Origin: Caballeronia sp. INDeC2
Lineage (GTDB): Bacteria > Pseudomonadota > Gammaproteobacteria > Burkholderiales > Burkholderiaceae
Length of the DNA stretch: 64,000 nt
Direction: 5' to 3'
NCBI RefSeq assembly: GCF_023631325.1
Contig: NZ_JALQDG010000021.1
Location: forward strand, 1 to 64,000
The position numbers were made by a program, and so were the translations under genes. The notes under the pieces were generated by a model. That model saw only the letters and a program-made list of their open reading frames with translations, did no database searches and was not told the DNA's origin. This document shows, in pieces, positions 8,675 through 18,685 of the stretch (within the stretch, counting starts at the first letter, position 1; each line of letters starts with the position of its first letter).

Positions 8675-10948
8675 TTACTTCGCTACGCGCGCATTCGCGC
8701 TCGCCACCGCCGTCATATTGATGATGCGCCGCACGGTCGCCGCCGGCGTCAGGATATGCACCGGCTTCGCCGCGCCGAGCAGGAACGGCCCGACGGTCAC
8801 GCCCTCGCCGCTCACCATCTTGAGCAGGTTGTACGTGATGTTCGCCGCTTCGACGTTCGGCATGATCAGCAGATTCGCCTCGCCGTGCAGCGTCGTGCCC
8901 GGGAAAGCAGCCTTGCGCACCGTCTCCGACAACGCCGCATCGCCGTGCATTTCACCGTCGATTTCGAGATCCGGCGCACGCTCCGCGATCAGCTTGCGCG
9001 CCTCCGCCATGCGCTTGCTCGACGCGGTCTGCACGCTGCCGAAGTTCGAATTCGACACCAGCGCGACCTTCGGCTGAATCCCGAATCGCTCGATCTCGCG
9101 CGCCGCCAGAATCGTCATGTCGGCGAGTTGCTCGGGCGTCGGCATTTCGTTGACGTACGTATCGCTGATGAACAGATTGCGCCCTTGCAGCATCAGCAGA
9201 TTCATCGCCGCGAAGTTGTCCGCGCCTTCCGCCTTGCCGAGCACCTGATCGATGAACTTCAGGTGATCCTGATACGTGTCGATGAGACCGCAGATCATCC
9301 CGTCCGCGTCGCCGGTGTGAACCAGGATCGCGCCGATCAGCGTGTTGAACTTGCGCAGCGCGGCCTTCGCGCTTTCGGGCGTCACGCCCTGACGCGCGGC
9401 GATCTCGTGATACGCCTGCCAGCTCTTCTGATAGCGCGGATCGTCTTCCGGATTCACGATCTCGAAATCGACGCCCGGCTTCAGCTTCGAGCCCATCTTC
9501 TGCAGACGCATTTCGACGACAGCCGGCCGGCCGATGATGATCGGCTTCGCGATCTTCTCAAGCAGCACGAACTGCGCGGCGCGCAGCACGCGCTCGTCCT
9601 CGCCTTCCGCGAACGCGATGCGCGCCGGCGCAGCCTTCGCCGCCGCGAACACCGGGCGCATGACCATGCCCGTGCGATACACCGTGGCGCCGAGCGTCTC
9701 GCGATACGCGTCCATGTCCTTGATCGGACGCGTCGCGACGCCCGAATCCATCGCGGCTTGCGCCACGGCCGGCGCGATCTTGATGATCAGGCGCGGATCG
9801 AACGGCTTCGGAATCAGATACTCCGGGCCGAATTCCAGCGAATGGCCTTCGTAGGCCTTCGCGACTTCATCGCCCTGATCGGTTTCTTCCGCGAGTTCGG
9901 CGATCGCGCGCACGCAGGCGAGCTTCATCTCCTCGGTGATCGTCGTCGCGCCGACGTCGAGCGCGCCGCGGAAGATGAACGGGAAACACAGCACGTTGTT
10001 GACCTGATTCGGATAATCCGAACGTCCCGTCGCGACGATGCAATCCGGACGCACCCGCTTCGCCTCTTCCGGACGGATTTCCGGCTCGGGATTCGCCAGC
10101 GCGAGAATCAGCGGCTTCTCGGCCATCGTCTCGACCATTTCCGCTTTCAGCACGCCCGCGCTCGAACAACCGAGGAACACGTCGCAACCGTGCATCGCAT
10201 CGCCGAGCGTGCGCGCGTCGGTGCTCGCCTGATAGCGCTCCTTCGATGCATCCAGATTGCCGCGGCCTTCATAAATCACGCCCTTCGAATCGACCACGAT
10301 CGTATTCGACTTCTTCAAACCGAGGTGGACGAGCAAGTCCAGACACGCGATCGCCGCCGCGCCCGCGCCGGAGCACACGAGCTTCACTTCGTCGAGCTTC
10401 TTGCCGACGACTTTCAGGCCGTTGAGAATCGCCGCCGATGCGATGATCGCCGTGCCGTGCTGATCGTCATGGAAAACGGGAATCTTCATGCGCTCGCGCA
10501 GCTTCTTCTCGATGTAGAAGCATTCCGGCGCCTTGATGTCCTCGAGATTGATGCCGCCGAGCGTCGGTTCGAGCATCGCGATCGCATCGACGAGCTTGTC
10601 CGGATCGGTTTCCGCCAACTCGATATCGAACACGTCGATGCCCGCGAACTTCTTGAAGAGACACCCCTTGCCTTCCATCACCGGCTTGGCCGCGAGCGGG
10701 CCGATGTTGCCGAGACCCAGAACGGCCGTGCCGTTCGTCACGACGCCGACGAGATTCGCACGCGAAGTGTATTTCTGTGCGTCGAGCGGCTCGTCGTAGA
10801 TCGCCATGCACGCGGCCGCGACGCCCGGCGAATACGCGAGCGACAGGTCGAGCTGGTTGGAAAGCGGCTTGGTCGGAGTAACGGAAATCTTGCCGGGACG
10901 GGGATTCTGGTGATACGCGAGGGCACTTTGCTTCAGTTGTTCGTCCAT
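8675..10948 (-). CDS. maeB: NADP-dependent malic enzyme with phosphotransacetylase-like domain
   Basis: The 757-residue protein converts malate to pyruvate and CO2 with NADP. The N-terminal malic enzyme part (about 1-430) shows S-L-A-Y-S-P-G-V-A, the metal-binding F-H-D-D-Q-H-G-T-A and the dinucleotide motif G-A-G-A-A-A. The C-terminal 320 residues are the phosphate acetyltransferase-like domain seen in MaeB, thought to be regulatory. Length and domain order are normal. It is transcribed alone, away from the MFS gene that lies upstream on the same strand. Confidence 0.95.
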   Translation of the reverse strand: MDEQLKQSALAYHQNPRPGKISVTPTKPLSNQLDLSLAYSPGVAAACMAIYDEPLDAQKYTSRANLVGVVTNGTAVLGLGNIGPLAAKPVMEGKGCLFKKFAGIDVFDIELAETDPDKLVDAIAMLEPTLGGINLEDIKAPECFYIEKKLRERMKIPVFHDDQHGTAIIASAAILNGLKVVGKKLDEVKLVCSGAGAAAIACLDLLVHLGLKKSNTIVVDSKGVIYEGRGNLDASKERYQASTDARTLGDAMHGCDVFLGCSSAGVLKAEMVETMAEKPLILALANPEPEIRPEEAKRVRPDCIVATGRSDYPNQVNNVLCFPFIFRGALDVGATTITEEMKLACVRAIAELAEETDQGDEVAKAYEGHSLEFGPEYLIPKPFDPRLIIKIAPAVAQAAMDSGVATRPIKDMDAYRETLGATVYRTGMVMRPVFAAAKAAPARIAFAEGEDERVLRAAQFVLLEKIAKPIIIGRPAVVEMRLQKMGSKLKPGVDFEIVNPEDDPRYQKSWQAYHEIAARQGVTPESAKAALRKFNTLIGAILVHTGDADGMICGLIDTYQDHLKFIDQVLGKAEGADNFAAMNLLMLQGRNLFISDTYVNEMPTPEQLADMTILAAREIERFGIQPKVALVSNSNFGSVQTASSKRMAEARKLIAERAPDLEIDGEMHGDAALSETVRKAAFPGTTLHGEANLLIMPNVEAANITYNLLKMVSGEGVTVGPFLLGAAKPVHILTPAATVRRIINMTAVASANARVAK

Positions 10949-11201
10949 GATTTGACCTGAGACGTTTGGGAATTATTTGAACAGGGTTCACACCGCCGCC
11001 GACCGTGCTGCAATGAATGCGGGAATGTGAATCGATGGACCAAGTTTCATGTGCTCGGCGCGTCGGATAGACGCGGCGTGCCGCTCGCAGGGTTGAACGA
11101 GCGGACGGAGCCTTTGGTTTTTTGGGACGTTCAGTGTACACCGCGCCTCTGAAATGACGCGATGCAACGTTTCAGCGCGATTTCGTCCGACGACTATGCG
11201 C

Positions 11202-12440
11202 TCATTCGAGTTCGGCGCCGCGTTTTTCGGGGATGAGAAAGAGCGTCGCGACGACATCGAGCAGATAGATCGACGCGAGGAACGCGAGCGCCACCGCGAA
11301 CGAATAGCGCGCCGCCAGCGCGCCGACCGCGACGGGACCGAGCCCGCCCACCGCGCGTCCTATATTGAACAGCACGTTTTGCGCGGTCGCGCGCGCTTCC
11401 GTCGGATAGATCTCGGAGATCAGCGCGCCGTAACCGCCGAGCATGCCGTTCACGAACACGCCCATCACCGCGCCGCCGATCAGCAACGCCGCCGGGCCCG
11501 TCAGATTGGAATAGACGAACACCATCGCGACCGCGCCGAACTGGTAGACGAGAAACGCCGGTTTGCGCCCGAAACGGTCCGCCGCGAGACCGAACAGCCA
11601 GATGCCGAGCGCCATGCCGAGCACGGTGGCCGCGGTCCAGAGGCCGGATTTGGTGAGCGAGTAGCCGAATGTCTTCGACAGATAGCTCGGCAGCCAGATC
11701 ATCAACCCGTAATAGCCGAAGTTCTGCACCGAACACAGGATGATCACGCCGATGCTGGCGCGCGCGGTGCGGGTGTCGTCGAAAAGACGCTTGAGCGGCA
11801 GGTTGCGGACGGCGGCGGTTTTTGCGGCCGCGCGGCGTTCGATGAACAACGCGGGCTCTTCCACGTGCCGCCGCACGAAGAACGACACGAGCGCCGGCAG
11901 CAGCCCGACCGCGAACATGCCGCGCCAGCCGATCACGGGCAGGAGCATCGGCGTGATAAGCGCGGCGGCGAGCACGCCCATTTGCCAGCCGATCCCCACA
12001 TACGAAGACACCCGCGCCCGCAGCCGCGCGGGCCACGCCTCGGCGACAAGCGCCATGCCGATCCCGAATTCGCCGCCCAGCCCGATCCCCGCGATGGTGC
12101 GATAAATCAGCAAGTCGCCGTAGCCCCGCGCGAGCGCGCACAAGCCGGTGAAGACGGCGAACACCAGGATCGTCCAGGTCAGCATGCGCACGCGGCCGAA
12201 GTAATCGGACAGCATGCCAAACACGACGCCGCCCGCGACGGCCCCGGCGAGCGTCCACGTGACGAGCGCACCGGATTGCGCGGGTGTGAGATGCAGGTCG
12301 GCGGCGATCGCGGGCAGCATGAAGCCGAGGATCAGCAAATCGAAGCCGTCCATCGCGTAGCCGAGCATGGACGCGACGAGCGCCTGCAGTGCGTGGCGGG
12401 AAAGCGGTTCGGAAGACGTGGAGGAGGAAGCGGGCGTCAT
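11202..12440 (-). CDS. MFS transporter, aromatic-acid/sialate symporter-like
   Basis: A 412-residue, 12-helix major facilitator protein. Helix 1 carries G-Y-A-M-D-G-F-D, the Asp-containing signature of the AAHS/sialate-type symporters. The loop 2-3 motif is G-M-L-S-D-Y-F-G-R-V-R, and its second-half copy is G-L-A-A-D-R-F-G-R-K. The substrate is probably a carboxylate taken up with protons but cannot be fixed. A longer reading to 12584 exists, but the ATG at 12440 begins directly before the usual polar N-terminus and is preferred. Confidence 0.85.
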   Translation of the reverse strand: MTPASSSTSSEPLSRHALQALVASMLGYAMDGFDLLILGFMLPAIAADLHLTPAQSGALVTWTLAGAVAGGVVFGMLSDYFGRVRMLTWTILVFAVFTGLCALARGYGDLLIYRTIAGIGLGGEFGIGMALVAEAWPARLRARVSSYVGIGWQMGVLAAALITPMLLPVIGWRGMFAVGLLPALVSFFVRRHVEEPALFIERRAAAKTAAVRNLPLKRLFDDTRTARASIGVIILCSVQNFGYYGLMIWLPSYLSKTFGYSLTKSGLWTAATVLGMALGIWLFGLAADRFGRKPAFLVYQFGAVAMVFVYSNLTGPAALLIGGAVMGVFVNGMLGGYGALISEIYPTEARATAQNVLFNIGRAVGGLGPVAVGALAARYSFAVALAFLASIYLLDVVATLFLIPEKRGAELE

Positions 12441-12673
12441 CGGCGTGTCCGGCGGAAAAGTGCCGCGAGTGTACGCGCGAGCGCGCGAACCGTTCAATCG
12501 ATCGAAAAAGCCCGCTCGCCCGCATTCGTCTGCTCGGGTAAAATGGCCGGCTACGCGCGCAGTGAATGCGAAAACGCCGTTCAAAACGGCGCGTTCTGCA
12601 TCGAATCATGCGCCAAGGCCCTCGCGGCCACCTCCCGCTTCTTCAAGCGCCACACAAGTCCAAGGATTCGCCC

Positions 12674-13360
12674 ATGACAGGCTTCGATCGCCAGACGATC
12701 TCCGACACCACCGCCAAGATGCTGCTCGAAGTGCAGGCGGTGCACTTCAACGCGGAAAAACCGTACATCTTCACGTCCGGCTGGGCGAGCCCGGTGTATA
12801 TCGATTGCCGCAAGCTGATCTCGTATCCGCGCGTGCGCCGCGGCCTGATGGAGATGGCCGAAGCGACGATTCTGCGCGATGTCGGCTACGAGCAGATCGA
12901 CGCCGTCGCCGGCGGCGAAACCGCGGGCATCCCGTTCGCCGCCTGGATCGCCGACCGCCTGATGGTGCCGATGCAATACGTCCGCAAGAAGCCGAAGGGT
13001 TTCGGCCGCAACGCGCAGATCGAAGGTTTGCTGACCGAAGGCCAGCGCGTGCTGCTAGTCGAAGACCTGACCACGGACAGCCGCAGCAAGATCAACTTCA
13101 TCAACGCGCTGCGTACCGCGGGCGCCACGGTGAACCACTGCTTCGTGCTCTTTCATTACAACATCTTCAAGGAAAGCGTGTCGGTGCTGAAAGACATCGA
13201 CGTCGATCTGCACGCGCTCGCCACGTGGTGGGACGTGCTGCGCGTCGCGAAGGAGCAAGGCTACTTCGAATCGAAGACGCTCGATGAAGTTGAGAAATTC
13301 CTGCACGCGCCCGCGGAATGGTCGGCTGCGCACGGCGGTGCAACCGCTGCCCCGCAATAA
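12674..13360 (+). CDS. pyrE: Orotate phosphoribosyltransferase
   Basis: PyrE joins orotate to PRPP to make OMP in pyrimidine synthesis. The 228-residue protein has the early substrate segment ([14 protein letters not shown]), [10 protein letters not shown], and the PRPP-binding motif [14 protein letters not shown]. The start at 12674 matches the family N-terminus; upstream in-frame sequence is not conserved-looking. It is a one-gene unit ending at a strong terminator. Confidence 0.96.
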   Translation: MTGFDRQTISDTTAKMLLEVQAVHFNAEKPYIFTSGWASPVYIDCRKLISYPRVRRGLMEMAEATILRDVGYEQIDAVAGGETAGIPFAAWIADRLMVPMQYVRKKPKGFGRNAQIEGLLTEGQRVLLVEDLTTDSRSKINFINALRTAGATVNHCFVLFHYNIFKESVSVLKDIDVDLHALATWWDVLRVAKEQGYFESKTLDEVEKFLHAPAEWSAAHGGATAAPQ

Positions 13361-13390
13361 ACATTTACGTCCAGAAGCAATAAAAAAAGA

Positions 13391-13423
13391 AAAGCCGCTG
13401 ACTGAAATCAGCGGCTTTTTTAA
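13391..13423. terminator. Strong bidirectional terminator between pyrE and response regulator
   Basis: A perfect stem (AAAGCCGCTGA / TCAGCGGCTTT) with a short loop is flanked by an A-run on one side and TTTTTT on the other, so it works for both converging genes. Confidence 0.93.
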
Positions 13424-13440
13424 TTTGGCAAGGGAATTGC

Positions 13441-14151
13441 CTACAGCGAATTCGGATTGGGCAGCGAATCGTCGAGCGAACCGTCGCCGGAATATGCCGA
13501 GAGATTCATTAAGCCATTGCTTTGCGCGTACTGAAACAATTCGGAATCGCGCTCGATGCCGAGTTTTCGCATTGCGGTGTTCTTCTGCGTACTGATCGTT
13601 TTGATACTGCGCCGCAATTGCCCCGCGATTTCCGTAATCGTCATGCCTGAGACAAACAGACGTACCACTTCGAGCTCGCGTTTGGACAGGATCCCGCTGC
13701 GCTGCTGTCCGCTCGTGCCAAGTCCCATGCTGTCGAGCGCCGCTTTCACGGACGGGCCGAGATACTCCTGCCCGCGTATGACGTGCTGGATCGCCCAGCC
13801 GATGTGGTTCATGTCGTCGGCCTTGTTGATGATCGACATCACGCCCACTTCGCGCAAACGTTTGAGCAAGGCCGGATTTTCGAGCATGGTCAGCACGACG
13901 AGCTTCACTCGCGGGAACTGCCGGCCGATATAACCGAGCAACGGCATGCCGTCGCCGTACGAGCCGCCGGGCATGGCGAGATCGGTGACGAGGACATCGC
14001 ATGGTCCCTTCTGAAGCAACTGGATGAGTTCGGTGGACTGGCGCGCCTGACCGATGACGTCCACCTCCGGAAACTTGTTGAGCGCCTGTGTCGCGCCAAA
14101 CAGAATGACAGGGTGATCGTCTGCGATGATGACCTTTATTCGCTGGCTCAT
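13441..14151 (-). CDS. NarL/FixJ-family response regulator
   Basis: A 236-residue two-domain regulator. The receiver domain (residues 5-125) has the acidic pair at 11-12 (A-D-D-H-P), the phospho-acceptor Asp57 (V-T-D-L-A-M-P) and Lys in I-I-N-K-A. The C-terminal LuxR-type helix-turn-helix (about 160-220) shows L-S-K-R-E-L-E-V-V-R-L-F and I-K-T-I-S-T-Q-K. The layout resembles RcsB. No histidine kinase gene is adjacent, so the partner is encoded elsewhere or off-window. The gene is monocistronic. Confidence 0.92.
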   Translation of the reverse strand: MSQRIKVIIADDHPVILFGATQALNKFPEVDVIGQARQSTELIQLLQKGPCDVLVTDLAMPGGSYGDGMPLLGYIGRQFPRVKLVVLTMLENPALLKRLREVGVMSIINKADDMNHIGWAIQHVIRGQEYLGPSVKAALDSMGLGTSGQQRSGILSKRELEVVRLFVSGMTITEIAGQLRRSIKTISTQKNTAMRKLGIERDSELFQYAQSNGLMNLSAYSGDGSLDDSLPNPNSL

Positions 14152-14439
14152 TTAATTCTCCTGTATTTTGGTCGATTTAGTTGCCGCGCGAATCTGCGTC
14201 GAATTAGTCATTTCTCGTTCTAAAGAGTCAGAGGTCATCGCAGTCAAGGCGCTGCGCACTAGGTCCGAACCGGCGGGCGAATACGCGCTATCGGCTAAGT
14301 CCCAAGGATTTAAGGCTTTTAAGCTTTGTTGCAATGTTAAACTGCAAGTTGGCAGAAGCGCATCACTGAGACAAAAAACATCGTTGCAGCCAGCGAAACG
14401 CTGCTATAACGCGCGACGATACTGACAGGAGTTCAGCCC

Positions 14440-15030
14440 ATGCGCCTCACCGGCCGACGCGTGAGTTCGACTGGCCATGTCGCATCAGCACTTCTCATCG
14501 CCTTCGCGGCGGCGGTTTTCGCGAATCCGCACGAGGCCGCCGCCGACCCCGCGTTCTCCGTGTCGAGCGGCGACCTCGCGCCGGGCAAGACTACCGGGCG
14601 CGATCTGCTTTTCGATCAATCGGAGTGCAAGGGCGGCAACCGCTCGCCGCAACTCTCCTGGCGCGGCGCACCCGCCAACACGCGCAGCTTCGCCGTGACG
14701 ATCTTCGATCCCGACGCGCCCGGCCGCGGCTGGTGGCACTGGGCCGTCGCGGGCATTCCGGCCGGCACGGATCGCCTGCCGAACAACGCGAGCGCGTCGG
14801 GCGCGCTGCGAAAGCTGGGGGCCATCGAGGCGCGCAACGACTGGGACACGGACGGCTATGGCGGCCCGTGCCCGCCGCCCGGCAAGCCGCATCGCTATAT
14901 CGTGACCGTCTACGCGCTCGACAGCGCCGATCTGCGCCTGCGCCAAGGCACGCCCGCTCTCATGTTCGAGCACGAAATCCGCACGATGGCGATCGCCAGC
15001 GCACAGCTCACCTTCACATACGGCCGTTAA
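14440..15030 (+). CDS. YbhB/YbcL-family (PEBP) protein, exported
   Basis: A 196-residue phosphatidylethanolamine-binding-like protein. A signal peptide (hydrophobic A-S-A-L-L-I-A-F-A-A-A-V-F-A, cut near H-E-A-A-A-D) is followed by the PEBP fold. It carries the family marks N-R-S-P-Q-L-S-W, F-D-P-D-A-P-G-R-G-W-W-H-W, and G-P-C-P-P-P-G-K-P-H-R-Y. Bacterial members are periplasmic with no firmly known role. CAGGAG before the ATG and a TATAAC element near 14404 suggest its own promoter. Confidence 0.92.
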   Translation: MRLTGRRVSSTGHVASALLIAFAAAVFANPHEAAADPAFSVSSGDLAPGKTTGRDLLFDQSECKGGNRSPQLSWRGAPANTRSFAVTIFDPDAPGRGWWHWAVAGIPAGTDRLPNNASASGALRKLGAIEARNDWDTDGYGGPCPPPGKPHRYIVTVYALDSADLRLRQGTPALMFEHEIRTMAIASAQLTFTYGR

Positions 15031-15153
15031 CCTGAAGTCGAAAACCGTGCGCTCACGCCGCTCGGTGGAAAATTGTCTTTGCTAGACTGGCCCGGACCGT
15101 CCGCACGGCACGCGTCCGCGCAAGCCGCGCGCAGAGAACGACTCGGGGAAACC

Positions 15154-15768
15154 ATGCCGAACATCATCATCGTTTATCACAGCGGCTACGGCCACACGAA
15201 GAAAGTCGCGGAAGCGGTGCTCGGCGGCGCCGCCGACGCCGGCGCGAACGTGAAGCTGATCGCCGTCGGCGAACTCGACGACGGCGCCTGGGCCGAACTC
15301 GACGCCGCCGACGCCATCGTCTTCGGCGCGCCAACCTACATGGGCGGCCCGTCCGCCGACTTCAAGAAGTTCGCGGACGCGAGTTCGAAGCCTTGGTTCG
15401 CGCAGAAATGGAAGGACAAGATCGCGGCCGGATTCACCAATTCGGCGCATATGAACGGCGACAAATTCCTGACCATCTCCTATCTCGTCACGCTGGCGAT
15501 GCAGCACGGCATGATCTGGGCCGGCACGGGCATGATGCCGTCGAACACGAAGGCGGCCACGCGCAACGATCTGAACTTCGTCGGCGGTTTCACGGGATTG
15601 CTGACGCAGTCGCCCGCGGACGCCTCGCCGGACGAAGCGCCGCCGCCCGGCGATCTGGAAACGGCGAAGGTCTTCGGCGCGCGCATCGCGGAAGTGACAA
15701 CGCGCTGGATCGGCAGCCGGACGGGCGACGAAAACGGCGGACATCAGCCCGCCCCGGAATCGCACTAG
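15154..15768 (+). CDS. Flavodoxin-family NAD(P)H-dependent oxidoreductase
   Basis: A 204-residue WrbA/flavodoxin-like protein. The FMN phosphate loop is at the N-terminus ([10 protein letters not shown]), and the loop [15 protein letters not shown] lies near residue 65. Such enzymes reduce quinones by two electrons. The start at 15154 begins exactly with the beta-1 strand (M-P-N-I-I-I-V-Y). A longer in-frame reading to 15073 has no family similarity. It lies 46 bases before argC and may share its transcript. Confidence 0.88.
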   Translation: MPNIIIVYHSGYGHTKKVAEAVLGGAADAGANVKLIAVGELDDGAWAELDAADAIVFGAPTYMGGPSADFKKFADASSKPWFAQKWKDKIAAGFTNSAHMNGDKFLTISYLVTLAMQHGMIWAGTGMMPSNTKAATRNDLNFVGGFTGLLTQSPADASPDEAPPPGDLETAKVFGARIAEVTTRWIGSRTGDENGGHQPAPESH

Positions 15769-15814
15769 AATGACGGTTTTGCGGCGAGCGCCCGCACGAA
15801 CCAGCGAGATCGAG

Positions 15815-16768
15815 ATGACCACGAAAGTATTTGTCGACGGACAGGAAGGCACCACCGGCCTGAAGATTTTCGAATATCTGTCGCAGCGCCGTGACATCGA
15901 AGTGTTGCGTATCGAGGAAGCGAAGCGCAAGGACATCGAGGAGCGCCGCCGGCTCATCAACGCGTCGGACGTGACGTTCCTGTGCCTGCCGGATGTCGCG
16001 TCGCGCGAATCGGTTTCGCTCGTCGACCGCGACAACACGCGCACCGTGATGATCGACGCCAGCACGGCGTTCCGCACGCAGGACGACTGGGCGTACGGCC
16101 TGCCCGAGCTCGCGCGCTCGCAGCGTGAGCGTCTGCGCACGTCGAAGCGCATCGCGGTGCCGGGCTGCCACGCGTCGGCGTTCGTGCTGTCGGTGCAGCC
16201 GCTCGTCGCAGGCGGCCTCGTTCCCGCCCATTTCGACGCGCACGCCTATTCGATCACCGGCTACAGCGGCGGCGGCAAGAAAATGATCGCCGAGTACGAA
16301 GCGGGCGGCAACGAGAAGCTCATGAGCCCGCGCCCGTACGCGCTGGGTCTGACACACAAGCATCTGCCGGAAATGTCGGTGCGCACGGGCCTCGCGCGCG
16401 CGCCGGTGTTTACGCCGATCGTCGGCGCGTTTCTGAAAGGTCTCGCGGTGACGACGTACTTCTCGCCGGACCAGCTCTCACGGCGGGCGAAGCCGCAGGA
16501 CGTGCGCAACATGCTGGCCGAGTACTACAACAACGAGCCGTTCGTGCGCGTGATGCCGTTCGACGCCGAAAGCAACCTCGACGCCGGCTTCTTCGACGTC
16601 CAAGCCTGCAACGACACCAATCGTGTCGATATTTTCGTGTTCGGCAACGACGAGCGCTTCGTGACGGTCGCGCGTCTGGACAATCTGGGCAAGGGCGCGT
16701 CGGGTGCGGCGATCCAGTGCATGAATCTGGCGATCGGCGCTGATGAGGAGACGGGCCTCGCCCGCTGA
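15815..16768 (+). CDS. argC: N-acetyl-gamma-glutamyl-phosphate reductase, type 2
   Basis: ArgC reduces N-acetylglutamyl-phosphate to the semialdehyde in arginine synthesis. The 317-residue protein is of the short type-2 class: [11 protein letters not shown] at the nucleotide site and the catalytic cysteine in V-P-G-C-H-A-S. The chosen start gives the normal N-terminus M-T-T-K-V-F-V-D-G. No other arg genes are close, which is usual for this class. A terminator follows. Confidence 0.95.
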   Translation: MTTKVFVDGQEGTTGLKIFEYLSQRRDIEVLRIEEAKRKDIEERRRLINASDVTFLCLPDVASRESVSLVDRDNTRTVMIDASTAFRTQDDWAYGLPELARSQRERLRTSKRIAVPGCHASAFVLSVQPLVAGGLVPAHFDAHAYSITGYSGGGKKMIAEYEAGGNEKLMSPRPYALGLTHKHLPEMSVRTGLARAPVFTPIVGAFLKGLAVTTYFSPDQLSRRAKPQDVRNMLAEYYNNEPFVRVMPFDAESNLDAGFFDVQACNDTNRVDIFVFGNDERFVTVARLDNLGKGASGAAIQCMNLAIGADEETGLAR

Positions 16769-16788
16769 TCGCGCTTCGCAGGAAACCG

Positions 16789-16824
16789 AAAGGCCGATTC
16801 GCACGACGCGGGTCGGCCTTTTTT
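16789..16824 (+). terminator. Intrinsic terminator after argC
   Basis: AAAGGCCGA pairs with TCGGCCTTT across a 16-base loop and runs into TTTTTT. Confidence 0.85.
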
Positions 16825-16862
16825 GCGTCCGTCGGTGCAGCGCAACATCAAAAAGCAGGGAC

Positions 16863-16890
16863 GAAAAAAAGCCCGCCAAAGCTGGCGGGC
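16863..16890 (-). terminator. Intrinsic terminator for the single-domain response regulator
   Basis: GCCCGCC / GGCGGGC stem with a six-base loop. On the minus strand it is followed by seven T residues, suiting the gene that ends at 17001. Confidence 0.85.
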
Positions 16891-17000
16891 TGAATCCATA
16901 TCAGTGGAGACATGGAGGAGACAGGAGTAAATATATCAGGAACATTGGTGCGTCGCAACATCGGCTGTTGCGCCCGGCACACGCACGTTGTCGATGCAAC

Positions 17001-17366
17001 TCAGGGCTGCATCATCGACAGAATGAACTGGAGCTGATCCGCCGAGATCGGCTTGACGAGATGCACGTCGAAACCGGCGTCGAGCGTCATTTCCCGATGC
17101 TGAGGCTGTCCCCAGCCCGTCAGCGCAACGAGCATCCGCGCCTGGCCATTCGGCAATTTGCGCAATGCCCGCGCTGCCGCGAGACCGTCGACGAGCGGCA
17201 TGCCGAGATCGAGAATCACGACTTCGGGATCGAACTGCAGTGCAACGTCGACGGCTTGCGAGCCGTTCGCCGCGAGCGCCACCTCGTGGCCCATGCCGGT
17301 CAGCAGGTTGGCGAGGCCGGAAAGCGCATCGTCGTCATCATCGGCTATCAGGATGCGCTTGGTCAC
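17001..17366 (-). CDS. Single-domain response regulator (CheY-like)
   Basis: A 121-residue receiver domain without an output domain. The acidic patch is D-D-D-D-D near residue 10, the phospho-acceptor is Asp53 (V-I-L-D-L-G-M-P), and the conserved Lys lies in H-L-V-K-P-I. The L-T-G-W-G-Q segment is typical of receivers cut from hybrid sensor kinases. The start codon is GTG. It begins 7 bases after the stop of the exported protein gene upstream (17374), so the two are likely co-transcribed. The kinase is not in the window. Confidence 0.9.
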   Translation of the reverse strand: MTKRILIADDDDDALSGLANLLTGMGHEVALAANGSQAVDVALQFDPEVVILDLGMPLVDGLAAARALRKLPNGQARMLVALTGWGQPQHREMTLDAGFDVHLVKPISADQLQFILSMMQP

Positions 17367-17373
17367 GATGGCC

Positions 17374-17805
17374 TCAGCGGGAAGCGTTGATTTCGAGTTT
17401 CATCTGGTTCGACCCCGCCTGCGCCGCCGTTATCTCGGTGCGCGCGCCGCGTGCGCCTACATGGAAATGCTGGCGCGCGGGCGAGTTCTGGTCGTGTGTC
17501 GCGTCGGGCAGGCACGATGCGATATCCGCTGCGACGCCCTGCAGCGCATCGGCGTTGGAGCCGCCGTGCGGCGTCCACGTGCATCGATAGTTCGCCTGCG
17601 ATGCCGCGCACTTCGCGTCGTCGCCATAGGGCAGCGCGACGGCGCGGCCATCGGTTGCGGAAAGCGACGAGAAATTCGGCGCGGCAGCCACGATGCGTTT
17701 GAGCGCATCGCAGGGGCTGGGTGTGTCGTCGGCGTGCGCGGAGGTCGTCGCCAGTACGCCGAAACATATCGACAAAAACGCGGCGCGTCGGCCAGTCGGA
17801 TGCAT
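17374..17805 (-). CDS. Exported hypothetical protein
   Basis: A 143-residue protein with a signal peptide (R-R-A-A-F-L-S-I-C-F-G-V-L-A-T-T-S-A-H-A, cut before D-D-T-P). The mature part has four Cys (C-D-A-L-K-R, K-C-A-A, Y-R-C-T-W, S-C-L-P) that could form two disulphides. A near-perfect AAGGAGG sits before the chosen ATG, which also gives the best signal peptide; a longer reading to 17943 is not supported. It is upstream of, and probably transcribed with, the single-domain response regulator. Function unknown. Confidence 0.75.
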   Translation of the reverse strand: MHPTGRRAAFLSICFGVLATTSAHADDTPSPCDALKRIVAAAPNFSSLSATDGRAVALPYGDDAKCAASQANYRCTWTPHGGSNADALQGVAADIASCLPDATHDQNSPARQHFHVGARGARTEITAAQAGSNQMKLEINASR

Positions 17806-17959
17806 GAGGGCGCCTCCTTTATAGCTGTTCTTCTTCGTTCGCCGCGAACCGGGTCGAGCGCGACTATGCGCCGGCCGGCCGCGCATGTATGTTCGAAAGC
17901 GAATGAAGCACTGCAAGGGCAAGCAAGCCGCGCACCCGTTCATGCAGACGTTTGACGTA

Positions 17960-18589
17960 TCAGTGACGAACGAGCGCCATCATCGCTCCGAAGCCGACGA
18001 ACACGCCGCCCGTCAGCCGGTTGAACGCGCGCGCGACGCTCGCGCTTTTCAGCTTTTCGCCGATGCGCGCGCCCAGACCCGCATACACGGCGTACCAGCT
18101 CACTTCGATGACGGCGAACGTCGATACGAGCACCGCGAATTGCGGCAAGACCGGCAGGTTGGCGTCGATGAACTGCGGCAGCAGCGCCGCGGCGAAGAGA
18201 ATCGCCTTCGGATTGCTGCTCGCGACGAGAAAGCCATTGCGAAAGAGCGTGAAGCGCCGGGAAGAATGCGCGGCGCCGCTTTCATCGCGGACATCGACGG
18301 CGCTCGCCTTCGCGCGCCAGCTCTTCACGCCGAGCCAGACGAGATACGCCGCGCCGATCAGACGCAGCGTGTCGAAGAGGCGCGGCCACGCCTCGAGAAA
18401 CACGCCAAGCCCCGCCGCCGATACCGACAGCATGATGACGAGCGCCGTGAGACAGCCGGTCATCGTGGCCGTCGATCGTTTGAGGCCATGACGCGCGCCG
18501 TGCGTCATGACGAGCAACATGTTGGGACCGGGAATCGCGGAAACGACGAAGACAGTGGCGACGAACAGCCACCAGAGATGCAGGCTCAT
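17960..18589 (-). CDS. LysE/RhtB-family amino-acid exporter
   Basis: A 209-residue inner-membrane protein with about six hydrophobic helices. The family mark near the N-terminus is P-G-P-N-M-L-L-V-M, and helix 4-5 contains N-P-K-A-I-L-F. LysE-family proteins export amino acids or homoserine lactones; the substrate is unknown here. It is a lone gene; the neighbouring dehydrogenase gene on the same strand ends 97 bases upstream of it. Confidence 0.9.
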   Translation of the reverse strand: MSLHLWWLFVATVFVVSAIPGPNMLLVMTHGARHGLKRSTATMTGCLTALVIMLSVSAAGLGVFLEAWPRLFDTLRLIGAAYLVWLGVKSWRAKASAVDVRDESGAAHSSRRFTLFRNGFLVASSNPKAILFAAALLPQFIDANLPVLPQFAVLVSTFAVIEVSWYAVYAGLGARIGEKLKSASVARAFNRLTGGVFVGFGAMMALVRH

Positions 18590-18685
18590 TGCGGCGTGAC
18601 GAAGAGGAGAACGGGACTCGCATTATGCCGTCTGCCCACGCCGATTCGGGCACGACGCCGCCTTCGTCACACCGCGTAAGTGGAA